From assembly GCA_003342815.1 (NCBI GenBank), contig PTEX01000031.1, forward strand, positions 2,033,210 through 2,097,209: a DNA stretch of 64,000 nucleotides, read 5' to 3'. This document shows positions 13,701 through 27,559 of the stretch, in pieces; position 1 is the stretch's first letter; every line of letters starts with the position of its first letter. Below the pieces are notes generated by a model, which was not told the DNA's origin, did no database searches, and saw only the letters and a list, made by a program, of their open reading frames with translations. Source of the stretch: Eudromia elegans. Lineage: Eukaryota; Chordata; Aves; Tinamiformes; Tinamidae. The position numbers and the translations under genes were made by a program.

Positions 13701-15772
13701 AAGCAAGCTTGTATATTCCTATGGAGGAGGTTGAGCTGTTTGGAGATTCCTGCCTTGATTCTTCATCTCAGAGTTGTGGTACCCCTGGTAATGTTCTTCA
13801 GACCCTCACCCTCCTCCGTGGTGCAGCAGTTAGGGAGCTGTCCTGGCAGCAAAGCGGGGCCGGCACTGGCTCCACATCCAGCTCCTCTTGGAGCCTGGGG
13901 CTCCTTCCTGTACCACGAGCAGGTTAAAGTTTGGATTTCAAGCCCTTCTCTCTTTGCCTTGTCACTCTGTTAGTGAACAAGTGTCTTTAGTTTCTGGGCT
14001 GCTAGAAAGTCACTGCAGTGTCACAGGCACCTGAAAGCACTGCAGGCTTCTGGGTGCTGAGTGGAGAAGTTAGTTGTTCTGCACATAAAGGCTATTTTTT
14101 TTTTTGTGATAACTGCTTTATATGTAGTAAATGAATGCAGAGAAAACCATGAAAAATAACCCCAGTCATCCAGTTGCTTCAGATGATTATATACAAGTAA
14201 TATGTCCTGGCAAGAACAGGGTTGTTAAAAATTATTTTTCTGAAGCTATTTTAAAGTTCATGTTTAGTGATGGTTGTGGCGGCTTCACATCCATTTCAAT
14301 AACTGTTTTCTCCAAAGGTCCTTTTAAAAGGAGCGATGTGTATTGACAAATTTTGCTTTAAGCACTTTAATATTGAAAAGTAACTGCTGTACAAACAGAG
14401 CAGCTGCTGGAGGGGCAGCTCAGAGCTTATGGCGATGCTCTGACTATCCCTTCTACGTTATTGCATCTCCATGGAGCGTCCTGAAAGTCCCTCGAAATGC
14501 TGCTGCTTGAGTAACGTTGAGGATCTAATGGATGGGTCTCGGTGAGTCATTTTGTTTGCAGGAGGAAGGAAGGGCTCCTGTAAAACGTTCTGAGATTGGT
14601 GCTGGCCCCATGGTTGCAGAGGAGACCTCCCCAAACCATTAGCAGGGGCTGTGGAGCACTGCATTTTAATTGCTCTGGGGATGCTGGGCGGGAATAGCAT
14701 TCACTGGCTAATTGTATGTAAGTTTGTTAAGAGGTGTTAATACAATAGCAAGTTAAGGGAGTTTATGCAGGTTGTTTCTGTGATTGTTAATGCTATTTTA
14801 GATACCCCTTTTCCAGCAGTTTTCATGCAGCATAAAGAAATATAAAGTATTTTTTAGAACTGAAACGTTTTGTCTTTACAGCAACATTTTCAGGCCTAAC
14901 TAAATTCAGTTAAGCACCAGAGCAAGTCTCTACCAGAGACAGACAAGTTTTGAGAGGAGAAGTCCTGGCTCTTCATGGAGAAGGTTGAGTTTGCTTTGCA
15001 CAAGATAAGGCAGGCCAAGGAGCTTTCCATTTCTTCTGTTGTAAGCTTTTCCCCATAAAAATGCCTTTGAAGATGAGGATGAGTTAGTGAGATATAGGGT
15101 AGCCTAAACAAGAGGAGGTTGAAGTAGAACGGCTATGGAGTCGTGTTGGGGTGGTAGGAAGATCTCCTGAGAATTGAATTCCAGGGGTCAGAGTTGCAGA
15201 AGCGCTTTGAAAGAACAGGTTTCTAGCAGGATTACCTCCGTTCCCCTAGAGCCTCTGCATGAACTGCAGATTCAGGTGCTGTGAAAATGTGAATTTTAAC
15301 GTTAGTGTCAGCAGATCAGGCTTAATCATCTCCCCGACTGTGGGACTGATGTTCAGGAGGGGGATAGGGCAGACTAGAGGGAACCAGGAATATTTATGTT
15401 TTCCACACGTGCCCAAGTCAGGACACGTTCTTTCATTCCCAAGCGGACTCTGCAGACTGAGGGAACATATTTTTTTTCTCTAAAAAGATCTAATCAACTA
15501 GTTTAATAGATACATCTTCTAGCCATAGAGTTTTCTATTGAAGATTTTAATATTAGTGGTTACTCTTGGAATATAAATTACTGCAATGGTGCATATGTCA
15601 TGGATAGTTACTATGTTCCATTACATCTGCCATCGTTTTTTTAATGAAAGGGTGTGAAATAATATCCATTTCAGACTGTTCCTGGGGAATATGATCACGA
15701 GAAAACCATAGTAAAGAACAGTGAAATGTCAGGGAGAGGGGATCTAAAGGGGCATTATAAAGCTATAGGAAA
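10721..15772. other. Non-coding stretch, no gene recognised
   Basis: Unique sequence with moderately GC-rich patches near 11840-12060 and 12990-13110. Overlapping open frames on both strands in the GC-rich patches (up to 129 codons on the minus strand, 11730-12119) look like the usual by-product of GC-rich sequence having fewer stop codons. I recognise no protein family. The AT-rich part near 12600-12720 resembles the unique sequence elsewhere in the window. Confidence 0.55.
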
Positions 15773-15795
15773 CCACTGCTGTCTAGACAGCGTGG
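15773..15795. repeat. Short palindrome with one bulge
   Basis: A perfect 14-bp palindrome (gctgtctagacagc, 15778-15791) is flanked by ccac on the left and gtgg on the right. This extends the symmetry to 18 paired positions if one unpaired T at 15777 is allowed. No function is evident. Palindromes of this length can arise by chance in a window this size. Confidence 0.6.
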
Positions 15796-18700
15796 CAGGA
15801 AGGACATACTTTGCATTGCCTATGGCAAGAGTAAAGCATAATGTTAAATTCCAGGAGACCAAGTGGTGGAGAGAGAGACGCTGAGTGTTATCTTAGGAGC
15901 ACAGAGATGGTCTAAGCCGAGTACCAAGTAATGCAAGGTTTAGCATAGGCAATTTAGTTAGTGCTTAATGGAGCTAGCTACGAGTACAGACTTTTGATGC
16001 TTCATACACGTAGTTAGCACTTGGTATACTTCGTATACATGCATATTTGGTATGAAGGATTTAGTCCATATACAATCCGATTAAATATTTAATAGTGGTA
16101 AGTAATGCATTTCAGGTAAAGAAGAGTGATCAATGCGTAAAATTTAAAAAGTTTTTGGCATGTTTCAGTTGTTAATTTGTGCTCAGCTGTTTCATTGTGT
16201 CTCTTAACAGTCTTGTAAATGCACAGGAAAAACCTCTGGTCAAACATTTGGGTAATAAGAAATATTAATTTAAGATAAATGAAAGAAGTGTTTAGGAAGA
16301 TGTTAATACTGACAGGTCAGTTATTTAGAAACCACTTGGATTTACTTAAATGCTTCAATGAATGCAGTTACTTGTAAAACTGCTGGTAGCTTGCAATTAA
16401 AATTAAAAGCAATTATGGATCCTGTTCAAAATAGTAAGTTCCAAAATTAGTATCAGCAAAAATCCTGTGCAAGCCTAGGCAATTAAATATCCATAAGGAA
16501 ATCTGTACGAACCCCAGCTGTGCATGCTGCGAGTGGCTGGGAAGGGGAGTGTCTCAAAAAGGAGTTTCTCAAAAACGGATTTTATTTTTATTTTATTTAT
16601 TGTATTTTATATCTGAATAAAAAAAAAAGATTTATTCAGATTAGTCGGGCAGCAACCACATCCGCAGCCTGCCTGTGAATTCCCAAACCTTCCTGGCTTG
16701 TTTCTGTTCGGGTAAGTTCTGTCTGACCAGGCACACTAAGATGCAGAAATCACTCTTGGACAAAAATAATAAAAATGCAGAAGACCCAGCAAGAGCAAAG
16801 GGAGTTTCTGCCATGCAAGGCTGGTCCCAATGTGGATCTAAAGGAATTTTAAAATCCTATTTGTATGCAGTAGTTGTAGTTAATATCTTTAATAGCTTTT
16901 TCTCTGATCTTTTAAGTCATCAGAGTTTTTTGATCCTAGGCTTGGAAGCAGTATTACTAGGCTGAAAATTTGGTGTCTTGCTTAATTAATAAAAGTTGAT
17001 TAAAGCCTTCGCTGCAAGGACAGTGATTGAGTGTCATGTGAGAAAAGATGTTATTTGCCTCATATCAACATCCTGGGCAAATAGGCAATATGAAAAACAC
17101 AACGATAGTTTACATTACATGCAAACTGGTGGGGAAAAAAAAAAGGCTTTTAATTAGCAGATCACAGAGCTGAATGCATTTGTATGCATTTGTATTAAAT
17201 ATTCCACTAGCCTGCATCAATAAGATACTTCACGGTACTGTTTATTTTTATGGCCCACAAGTCTCAACAAACAGCAAGGATACTAAGTGTGTTTTCCAAA
17301 ACAGAGGTTAGCACTGATTTAGTTTGTGAGGAAAGAAATGTGCTCAGTAGTGCTGATGTCATATACTGCTTTTCTAACATCCAGGAAGTTTTAATCATAG
17401 GCTGTGATACGCCCCTTGACTCCTATTAATCTTGGGAGATGCCTCTGCCAGTTTAGCAGACACTATTACTTGAAAGTGACTCAGGACCTACTTGCAGACA
17501 GTTTATCAGCACTTTGATCCGACAGGAGCTTTGTGGCTGGGACAGCACCTATCTTTCCTTGTGTAGTATTGAGGGTGTGATCTGAACAGAACCCCAGGAG
17601 CATCTTTTCCTCAAAAATTCAGAAGAAAACTGCAGGAGTATTTCTGTTTTCTTCCCCTGAGTCACTCATAAAAGTGTTTCCAGGTTTCATGTGTTGATGA
17701 TGATGTTTGCAGCAATATCCTCTGCTTCAGGCCAGACTTGCCCTGTTGATGGCACCTCTCATGGTTCATTGCATTGCTTGTTGTGTGATACTGGAGAGAG
17801 TACGGACACACTTTCTTGCTCTAATTAGTGCAGTAAATAGTGATATTTCTTTTCCATCTCCCAAGTGCCTGGGAATTCTAGAAATGAGCTAGTTTATTCT
17901 GTAGGCATGTCTCTATACACTAAGTGGTAACACAGTTTGGCTCAGACTCTTAAGCATTTAAATATACTAAAACAAAAGCAGTTCAGCATTTGAATTGTAT
18001 TTAAATAATATCTAAATCTCAGGCCATGTATGGTAGACTTTAATTACACTTCGTTGATTACTCGCTGAGCAAGAATAATTGCAAGCTGTTAGAAAGGTAA
18101 GTTTTAGGCTTACATTGCAGTTTGTTTTAAAGATCGGTCTGATAAATGCATTGCTATCTTTCTGCATGGAGAATATTGCTGGAAGATATTGAATATTGCT
18201 TAATTTTTTCTTTCATTTCTTCATTTCTTTAATTTTGTTCTTTATTTTTAATTCCTATCCTAGGAAAAGAGCCTTGAATTCCTATTTCAGTGAATTGCAT
18301 CTACTGAGGTTGACTGGATGTCACTGATAACTATATTTGATTCATATTACTCCTATTAATAAATCAGATGCCTAGTTGTGTCCCAAAGGAACATTTCATG
18401 CAATTTATTTAGTAGTTCCACAGAACTACTGAACAGAAATTCTGTTTCTACAGGTTTTTCATTCATCTCCTCCCTACAGCATCTGAGAGATACTTGGAGC
18501 ATGGCCTTTATTCCACAGTTATGATTTGTGGTGCAAAGAAATATATATTCAAGAGCTATGTATATTCTGCCTTCCAGTCACAAAATGATAAATGATGTTT
18601 GGTGGGGGGCTGAATGGATTATTTGAAAGTATTGTAGGATTAATGTTCTTAATAACTTTGTTGCACTAAGTAGATAAGCACAGAAACTGTGATCTCTTTG

Positions 18701-19842
18701 CAAAGGTGGCGATGTGCAGCGTGCCTATAGATGTGCACGTGTGCTTACAGACAGCAACTTCATCCTGTGATTTTACATGTAACTGATTTGTCTGATCTCC
18801 ATTAGTTATTTTAGATTGAGAAAACAGATGACATTGAAAGATTTAGCCTGACAAAGGAGCTTTTTATCCCCAGAAGTTTATACTAGCATTCTTTCCTCCA
18901 AATCACTTCATCTGTTCTGAAGCAAATATTTTGTTTCTGCTGTAAGGTAAGATCTTCTGTGTGCTGAATAATGAAGATGTAAAGTTGCTCTTTGTGTGTA
19001 GTAAATGTTTTATAAAAGATGTAAAATGTAATGAGCAAAGGCAAGGTACAGTAGTAGCTGTAGTGTAAAATTATTAGCAAATGATATAACAGTCAAATTC
19101 ATTAAACTCAGCATTATATAAATCAATGCGTATCTCTATGCAAAATAGGACTCCAGGCATTTAGCTGCTTAGTTTTAACCAGTACAAGCACTGTTTCAGT
19201 ATACAGAGCATCCCTTCTATCTGGTGTAAGCTCAGTGAGGTTAATAAAATTGTTATTCTGTTCATGGGAATTCAGTTTAAATTGCCTATATAAATAATAT
19301 ATAAGTAAAAAATATCTTTCATAACAAAACTCTTTGTTCTGGAGCTGCAGGTTGTATGAATCGATGAATTCTATAGAGGACACCACGTATACTAAGGAAG
19401 GAGATTTGGATCTGAGAAACATAGACACAGTATATAGCATGGGAAAAGACTTTCCAGTGGATGAGTAGGTGAAAATGTGAGAGGTGCAAATGGGGAGAAT
19501 TAACAGCAATGATTGGTGATTGACATTGTGGTACTGGGGGTTCCAGAAACTTAAGTTATTACTGTACGTACTAATCCATGGTGGGGATGGCTGTCAAATA
19601 ACCCCTGGAAAATATTGGCTTTTCCAGCTCAGATATTTTGGAGTGCACATAAATACCTGTTTAAATGGAGATGATTCAGGATATGGCTCTGTAGCACTCC
19701 CAAATGCTGAAAAAGAAGGTTTGAACAGGGGAAGAGATTAATGATTTGCAAAGCACACAAAACTCAGTAAGAACCTGATTAAAAGTCAACAAAGGGTCTT
19801 CAAGCCCATTTAGCTTCATCCTGTAATAACAAGTAGGCAGTA
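15796..19842. other. Non-coding stretch, no gene recognised
   Basis: AT-rich unique sequence. It contains a 10-bp direct repeat (atgcatttgt twice) near 17175-17195 and a short duplicated block built on gaatattgct near 18170-18205. A minus-strand open frame of 128 codons (19123-19509) is AT-driven and has no recognised similarity. Nothing else is recognised up to the CR1 fragment. Confidence 0.55.
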
Positions 19843-20200
19843 AATGTCACGCACCTTGACTTAAAGTTTTTGACACTGTCTCCCTTGTAAAGAAGACAGG
19901 GAAATCTGGTTGATAAAAATATGATTAGATGAGTTCAAAACTTATTGGAAAATGAGTCTCAGGGAACAGTTATCAATGATTCACTGTCAAAATAGAAAGG
20001 CTCTAACAAGCAAGTTCTCCATTGGTCTGCCCAGGGTCTGGTGCTACTCAATATTTTCATTAGTGGCTTGGAACACTAGTACAGAATCTCTGTTAAATCT
20101 GCACGTTATATTAAATACGAAGGCTTGTAGGAAGAGAGTTTAGAGTTCAAAATCACTTGATAAATGAGAGAAATAGATGGCAATTCTGTAAAGACAAACA
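19843..20200 (+). mobile_element. Old CR1 LINE fragment, reverse transcriptase region
   Basis: Blocks of the CR1 ORF2 reverse-transcriptase region appear in the right order on the plus strand. The run caccttgacttaaagttttt, then gacactgtctccc, corresponds to the YLDFSKAFDTVS coding stretch with a small deletion. The run agttatcaatgattcactgt matches the part that usually encodes VINGS. The run ctactcaatattttcattag matches the VLFNIFI block. The run agagttcaaaatcacttgat matches the later IQNDLD block. The place where FADD normally sits (about 20097-20108) now reads as SARY, so the catalytic aspartates are gone, and frames shift repeatedly. The element is 5'- and 3'-truncated. Its strong divergence points to an early sauropsid CR1 lineage rather than a recent avian subfamily. 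It may continue faintly to about 20330. Confidence 0.75.
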
Positions 20201-22382
20201 AAAAGAGCTAGATATAGTGTGAACACTCATCTCTGTAGTTGGCTGGGGAAGACGAGTTGGGCAGCTGTGGAAGGGGGCTTGAAGGTCCCTGAGTTAATGG
20301 CAGGTGACAGTGAATCACCAGTTTTACCAGTAAAACTCACGGTAGGTTGTTAAACTGTCAGGATCCAGGAAGCAGGGACTGTGCATGTGTCTCTCATAGC
20401 TGACCCTGGGAAGGCTTCGTCTGAGTTTTGCACTGGAATAACGTCCGTGAGAATAATCCACTGTCCCTATCTGTGAAGTGAGATGTAGCTCAGTAAAGCT
20501 ACAGCAGTCATTAGAGCTAGGAGATAAATACAGAAATAAACACTTCTCTTCTGAAAAACAAACAAGCAAAAACCTAGGCAAAACATTATTTCATTTGGTA
20601 ATTATAATGTACATTGCCTCATAAGAGTAAATTTATTGTTGGTGAAAATGTAGACTTTAAATATGGTGCTAAGTATTTCAGTAAGAAGTCAAAATTAGGG
20701 CTGTGTAAATTTAATTGGAAATTACTGATTTTCTCTTTCATAGTATGGTGAACTTCACAATCTAACATTTCTTCCAAAATACTGGAACTATGGCTAGCAA
20801 TAGTACAGCAGCAGCAATTCTGCACTTGGAATTCTCCAGCCTAAGCCCCATGGTTGGAACAATTTCTCTTTGTGACTGATCTGTAAAATGCTGTTTATCC
20901 TTGGCAAATTTACACGCTTGCTGCCAAATGCAAATCTGCCAGAGTCAATAGAAAAAAAAATCCCTTTGCCATTGATTGACTTTGGATTCAGGATAGAATT
21001 TATTTAAATGTGTTATTATCGAAAAGACTCAAGACGGGATGATCAGGGCTCTGTCTTTGATGAGCACATTTTCTTGGGATTAGTGCTGCTTGCTCCGGTC
21101 AGCCTTGTGGGCTTTGAGCTGCAGCTGCATCCCTGGGGCTCCCCAGAGCTCCTGCTTGGCTCCTCCCGTGCCTGGATGAGGCTCCATGCTCAGCTGTGGA
21201 GCAAATGTGAGGCTGAGGCTCAGACCTCTTTGGACCACATTCAAATTTTTATTAAAAAAAAGCAAGTGACTGGAACATTTTGATACAGACAAGAAGATTT
21301 TATAAATACAATGCACAGAAGCAACCGCCAGAGCTACTCGGGAGTTGACCTCGAGAGCTCAGCGTGATGAAGCCCGTCTCCCAGTCTCGAGAGGCTTTGG
21401 GACACTGGCTGAAGATGCCCCGGAGCCAGTGACATGGTGCTCGCCTGGCTGTGCTCCTGGGAGCAGGGGAGCTGCAGACCGAGGTCCTGCAAACGGAATG
21501 GGCAGCATCTGTGTGAACATTGGACTCAGGTTTAGAGTAGATTATTTTTCACTTTGTCTTCTTTTTGCTTCTCTTTTTCCTTTTCCTCTTTCTTTTTCAG
21601 CAAATTTTGGAGCAAAGGAATTGCTGGTTGGAGTGGATGTAGTGCATTACTAGTGCTAAGCTTGCCTCCTGTACCCATAGCTGTAGGAACATTCTGGTGA
21701 CTAGGTGGAATTTCCTGTGATCTTGATCCCTTGCTTTTTTTCTTTTTCTTTTGTTCCCATTTTTGTAGATGGAAATAAGACCAACGCACGGATTTGGCAG
21801 AGAGAAATCTATCAAGGCCATGACTATTTTAGGCCATTGAAAATTACCACTTAAAAGAAAGAGCACAAATTAAATACACGTCTTCTCATTTGGAAAGCGT
21901 ATAAAGGTTCAAAGACGTACAAATGCAGAGCGCCTGTCCATGTGGATTTGGTAAGGCTTGTGCATGTTTTGCTAGCAAAAGGAAAATTTAGGAAGGAAAC
22001 TGTATGTTTAAGTGATGAATCTGTCTGGGATCTCCATGGGATGGTGTTTGCATTAAACAGTTTATAATCTGGGGAATTCTAGAAAGAAAAAAAAATAACC
22101 CTTAAACTTTTAGGTTTGAGTAAAGCATTACACTTTTTATTTGATGTATTTTTATCCTTTCTTTTTCTGTTGACTGAATAGCAATGAAACAATTTTAAAA
22201 AAATGATTTTTTTTTTTAAATCAAACATTTTCAAGGGTAAATTCAGTTCCAAGGTAATTTTTTGTGTAGGAAGAACTAAAATTCAAACTCTGTTATCTGG
22301 ATGCCATTGATTTCAAAGGTTATATTGAAGTATTTTAAGTGAGGTTCAGGTTTAAAACTGAATAACTGTTGCTGTTTAAAAA
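20201..22382. other. Non-coding stretch, no gene recognised
   Basis: Unique sequence. The first 130 bases could be a further, unreadable part of the CR1 fragment just upstream. Pyrimidine-rich runs occur near 21550-21600 and 21735-21755. Small overlapping open frames near 21008-21283 and 21345-21653 show no recognised family. Confidence 0.5.
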
Positions 22383-22438
22383 TAGAACTGTTTGTTTTTA
22401 CATTTTTTTTTAGAACTGTTTGTTTTTAATTTTTTTTA
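22383..22438. repeat. Tandem duplication, 28-bp unit, two copies
   Basis: Two adjacent 28-base units (22383-22410 and 22411-22438) both begin tagaactgtttgttttta and end in a T run. They differ at only two or three positions. The unit is low in complexity, so replication slippage is the likely origin. Confidence 0.85.
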
Positions 22439-25400
22439 TAGGATGCTATAGCATTTTTAGTGGAAAAAAATGTGGAAATGTGAAATCCTACCTACATGAA
22501 TGGCCATTGATTCAACTGCCTCATTTCTTTTCCACAAAAGTTGCTGTCAACAAAATTACATTTTTGAATATTCAGATGGTGAATGCAAACAGACCGGACT
22601 GTACCTGTAGAGGAGTTCTCCTCCTCTATTTAATTACTTATGGCGATGGTCAAACGAGAACTGAATATTCAGGTTTCCTGGTGTTTTTTCCAACACAATA
22701 TTTGCAATTTTTCTTGTTTTCAGTATTTATTTCAGTGATAATGAGGAGCAGCGGGAGGAGGAGTAGTCGCAAGATTGTCCTCAAGATGTAGGCTGGTTTT
22801 ATACTCAAAAACACTTGTTATAAAGAGGCTTCGGATCAGTCTTGTGAAACGCGCTCGCTCTGTGCCTGCGTTTCATTAGCGTTAACTCTTACGCTGTGCG
22901 ATATAAACCTTCTGAAACCTATGAATTAGCCATTTTTGTCAGAAGTCGGTGTTCCCTGTTCATCAGAAGAGGTGTACACCGAGATAAACTTGCCTCTTCT
23001 GCCATCGGAGATGGGTGATCCCGTTGCATGGCTTCCCTTTGAAATCTGCTGAGGTCTTCTGTTCATTATTTCTGCTGCCTCTGCTCCACTGGGATTTGGC
23101 TATGAGCAGGTACCATATGCTCCAAGGGCTGACGGGCCTCTCTGCGCTTGCCTTGGTTTGTGTGATTGTAAAAGGGCAACGCTTGAGGCGCCGAACGGCC
23201 TAAACCTGGTGGATTTTAATTTTAGATATTGATAGTTCTACTGTAGTTGCTAGTTTGGAGTAACACCAATACTACTGGAGGTAGATTTATTCTGGGGTGA
23301 CGCTCATTTTGATGCTGAGGTTTGAATAAGACAAACAAAGGTGCTGTTGGCCGGCCCAGCTCTCCCGTGAGCCCCTGTCCTCCCTGCTCCTGGTCTCTTC
23401 CCAAATTATTCCCATGGGAAAACCATTCTCACAGGGGACTGATTCTGGAAGCTGGTGGGGACAATGAGAGGTGGGTGGCAGTGGATAGAGGGGACACGCA
23501 AGGGAATATCCTGCCCCGGTGGCAACCAGCCCTTCCATGACCCCGATGGTGCCAACAGTGCCGTGGCCGGCTGGTGGTGATGGCCAAGGGTGATGGATGG
23601 TGGCGCCGGCTGCAGCATGGAGCCTGGCACGGCCTCGGCTCCTGCTCCCCCTGCCGGGCCAGGACACCCCTTTGCAGGACCGTCTACAGCACCAAGGCAG
23701 CACCAGGATAAAAATAGACCTGAACTGGCTCATCCCATAGGAATCACATGGGTGGGCATGGAAATAAGAGGCTAGAGGCAGCAGCAGATGTGTCTTCGCC
23801 TCCAGGGAGACACGAGGGTTCTCCAAGTGCTTGAGATCCTGCTGCATCCGAGGGCCTTGCTCCCCATGCGGTGGGAATGTGCTTAGCCTTGTAACTGCTC
23901 TGGTAACTAGACCTGCAGCTAGATGAACTAGTGAAATTATGGCAAGGAGCTCAAGAAAACGAGCAGGGGGAGGATGTGCACGGTTGTGGTTGCTCAGGTT
24001 GCCCTCACTGAATTAGCCCTCAAGCAGAAGTTACCCCGGGACAACCCATGCAGTAACAAATCTCAGTGTTTTACTGCTGTGGCAGTGCAAATCCTAGCGA
24101 ATTAATTTCTATAATACCCAAGACATTTTTCAGATTTTTTCTTTCTCATCCATATTTAATGAACTGTGAGAATCTACATGGGGATATTGCTGTAACTTTC
24201 TCAGGATTTTAGCGGTGGGCCAAGGCTGCCCTCGCTACTCATGTTTAAGCAGGAGGCTACAAGAACATTAATGGCACTTGGTCACCTAGATTTTTAATTT
24301 AACTGACAGGCCTCTTTCTCCTAGGCACATTCCCACACTGCCATAAGAGGTACATCCCGTTTATACCCCACCTGTCTTACGAATTTGTCCATGAAGTGCT
24401 GATGAAGAGGGAATAATAATTTAAAAATCACCTGGTGAAATTGTATGCAATATCTTTCTGCACTGAGTTTTGATACTTGCATTTCAGTCTCACAGCTCAG
24501 GCAAGGGGCAAACCTATACTTTTGCATCATACTGACCTTACTAGCACTCAGACAAAATTATCAACAAAAAATGCTGCGGCGAAATATAAACCTATGTGGA
24601 TGTAAATTACCCGTAAAGAAAATTGAGTAAATAAAAGTAGAAGGCTTTGGAATGAATGTTCACAAATTTAAAAAGGTCTATATCCTTCAGAGCCATAAAC
24701 TTAATGTTTCCCTTTCATACCTCCATTTATGCAAGTATTGTAACCGGTAACGGCTCAAATCTGCAGAGGACCATTAAAACCTCTTCCCACTGCATTGCTG
24801 TGCTGCACTATTAAACACAGACGTACCCTGGAAGTGAGAAGCGCACAGCGTGTTTGTGCGGAGAATGACCAAACCTCTTGGGAGAACAGTAATATATACT
24901 AACAAGCAAAGCTCCAAAGTGCTTCATCTTCACAAGTTTATAGTCTTTTAATTTTTGTCTGTTTTATAGAGAAAAACATGGATAACAATCACTCCACACG
25001 CATGCCCTCGTAGACTCCTCTTGGGAAGGCTGCCAGAGGCAGTGGATGCATCTCCAGGGATGCAGAATTGAAAAGCATGTGAGTAAGAGCAAGTAAAGCA
25101 AGAGGGGAGACTGGGAGTAAAGGAGGAGTGGGAGGGAGCTTTGGGAAGATGGGTTGGCTGGAGGAAAGCAGGCTCACTTTGGGGGAAGGAGAAGAAAACC
25201 AGCTCACATGAGAGAAAAGGTTGCAGCTGGTGGGGACAGGGGTGCAGAGCAGTGAAGTCACTGAGAAGGGCTGCGTTAATGTGATTCACAGAGAAGGTAA
25301 AAGAAACAAGGAGGGGAAGAGGGAAACGAGGGGAAATGGGGATGAAGGGTAGCAACTGTAGTCATCAATGAAGGAGTTTGTGAGCAGAAAGGAAATTGCA

Positions 25401-27559
25401 ACAAGTAAGGCTGGGGAAGCACTTAAATATATTTTGTCCATCAAAGTAGATCAACTTTTCTTTCTTTCCTTTTTTTTAAATGAAATGTTAAACTTTTATG
25501 TTCTAAAAGTGGAGTCGTTGTTTATTGGATTTCCAAGAGGATGCTATTCTAAATAGTTCACCTAATTTACTAGCAAGCATCAGGTGCTATAAAGACTACA
25601 CACTGACAACAACAAGCCTTTAGAGACGTGAGAGGCTCTTTCCCTATCGTGTTCTAGTTAGAGAGGCTGGCACCTCTGGTTCGCCTCAATCAAAGCCTAG
25701 GCAAGAAAAACTGAGCGTGGTCAGATGTTTCGGAAGGCTGAATATTCACTGAAGATAGTCTGCGTGTGTTGCAGTTTCCATACTCGTAGTCAAAAAGCTC
25801 ACCAGAGGGGACTACTTATGTTCTCTTCAAAGAGTGGTTATAATAAAGCACAGTCATCTCGGTAATGCACCTTTTGAAATGTGTTGTCAAAGGAATAATT
25901 GCTTGGCAAACCTCCTGAAAAGATAATATTCTCAAAAATGTCACTTGCTGCAGAGAGTTTGATGAAACTCTTGATGCTTGCCTTTATTGATCCAATTTAA
26001 TCAAAATTTGTGCTTTCCCCTCTTATTGATAAAATTCTCTATAGAAAACCTTAGAGCTGGTGAATAATGGTTATAATCTAGAAATGAATTCTTCTCAAGA
26101 CCTATAGCTCACAGCTACATATACACATGGCGTCACTGCCATTCATATGCCATCCTTCAACTCATAAGGTACTTAACCAAATGTGGTCAAAATCAACTTC
26201 AGAACAACTTTAGCTGCTTTGTAAATGGGAGATTGCCAGGTTCCTGGAGGTGCTCATGGGCCTTAATTGTCCTAACAGCCTCCCCTGGTCCCTTCCATGC
26301 TCTGGGAGCTTTAGTGAAGTGGTGTCCCATCCTCAGCTGTGTTAGGAGCTGTTATTTGGCTCTCCTCGGCCTCTGTTTTTCCTTGACAGAGGTGACCTGA
26401 CAGCAGAAGTGCCTTCCTGGATGCCTTGAAGGTGGAAATCGGAAGGGAAAGGGCCTCATAGACAGGATAAGCAAAGGTACTAAAGGGAAATGCGAGGAGC
26501 TGGAGATATTCACATATGAGGATAAATAAAATGCAGAGAAGCAGCAACTGATAACCCAAGGAAAGGGTTTACTAAGGCCTGAGATTGGGCACTGTGCCTA
26601 GGATTTATCAACATGGAGATAGAAGGAGACCTGGAAGTTTGTAGAGAAGCAAGGATAACTGTGTATTGCTGTGCTTAAGTGATGACAGAGCAGAGTGATG
26701 TGTATAAAGCCTAGAGAAAGATGTTAAAATTAATTCCCAGTAGGTTCTGTGGAGGATAAAACCCAATCTTGGGATGATGCCCATGAGAATTCTGAAATAG
26801 ATACTTAGCTAAAACAAATAGCTGATTACCAAACGGTATGAAGGCATCAAGCACAGATAATTAGAGACACAAAAAACGAGAAAAAGAGAAGATTAGAAGA
26901 AAAAAGGGAATGCGGGGGAGAAGGGGAGGACTCGAGAACAGAACATGAAGCAGGCAATGTACAATTTCTACAGAGAGAATGTAGTAGCACAAAACCTGCA
27001 CTGCGTGAATCACTTGGATCTTCCCTTGCAGGAAGGACGTGCTTTAATCGTGTCTTTGTATAGCAATAACGGTGAGCTGTACGTGTATGAAAGATGCTGG
27101 ATGTCAACTAAAAACAGTCTGATCACGGTGTCCTATGAACAGCCATCCCTTTTCTTCTGCTTCCCGGTGTAGTATCTGGTGTACCTAGAACAACTCTCAG
27201 GTTTGCTTTTGGTGTTGGTGAATGGGTAACGGGGAAGTGCCAGCAGTGACATTTCAGAGTCACGGGGATTCCACAAAATCCTCTCTCTGTTCCAGATGCT
27301 GTGGAGAACAATATTGACCGCAAACCTATCCTGCCATGTTAACCTAGACTTAATAGACTTGATCTGTGTCGCTGGATATTCAAAGTAAGGTCTTCAAATA
27401 CTTGTTTCATGTTAAATTTTCAGGCATCTTTATTTGAAGGTAGGAGGGAAAAAAGGAAAAAAAAAGAAAAAAGTGATGACTTTTTCCTGCCAAAGCTCAA
27501 ATACTGCACTGACACCTCTGTCAAGCCAAACTTCTACGGCTGATTTTCAGTAGCAGACA
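22439..27559. other. Non-coding stretch, no gene recognised
   Basis: Unique sequence. A GC-richer block at about 23330-23830 carries overlapping open frames on both strands (longest 186 codons on the minus strand, 23287-23847) with low-complexity Gly/Pro/Arg/Ser-rich translations and no known domain. A purine-rich block on the plus strand at about 25080-25350 gives a pyrimidine-rich, Ser/Pro/Phe/Leu-rich 135-codon frame on the minus strand. Both look like composition effects. Confidence 0.55.

Noticed and set aside
16022-16062. Lox-like site around acttcgtata
   Set aside because: Ten bases match one arm of the phage P1 lox site, but the other arm does not match, and vertebrate DNA has many such partial matches.
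23287-23847. 186-codon minus-strand open frame
   Set aside because: Low-complexity Gly/Pro/Arg/Ser-rich translation in a GC-rich patch, with no recognised domain or splice context.
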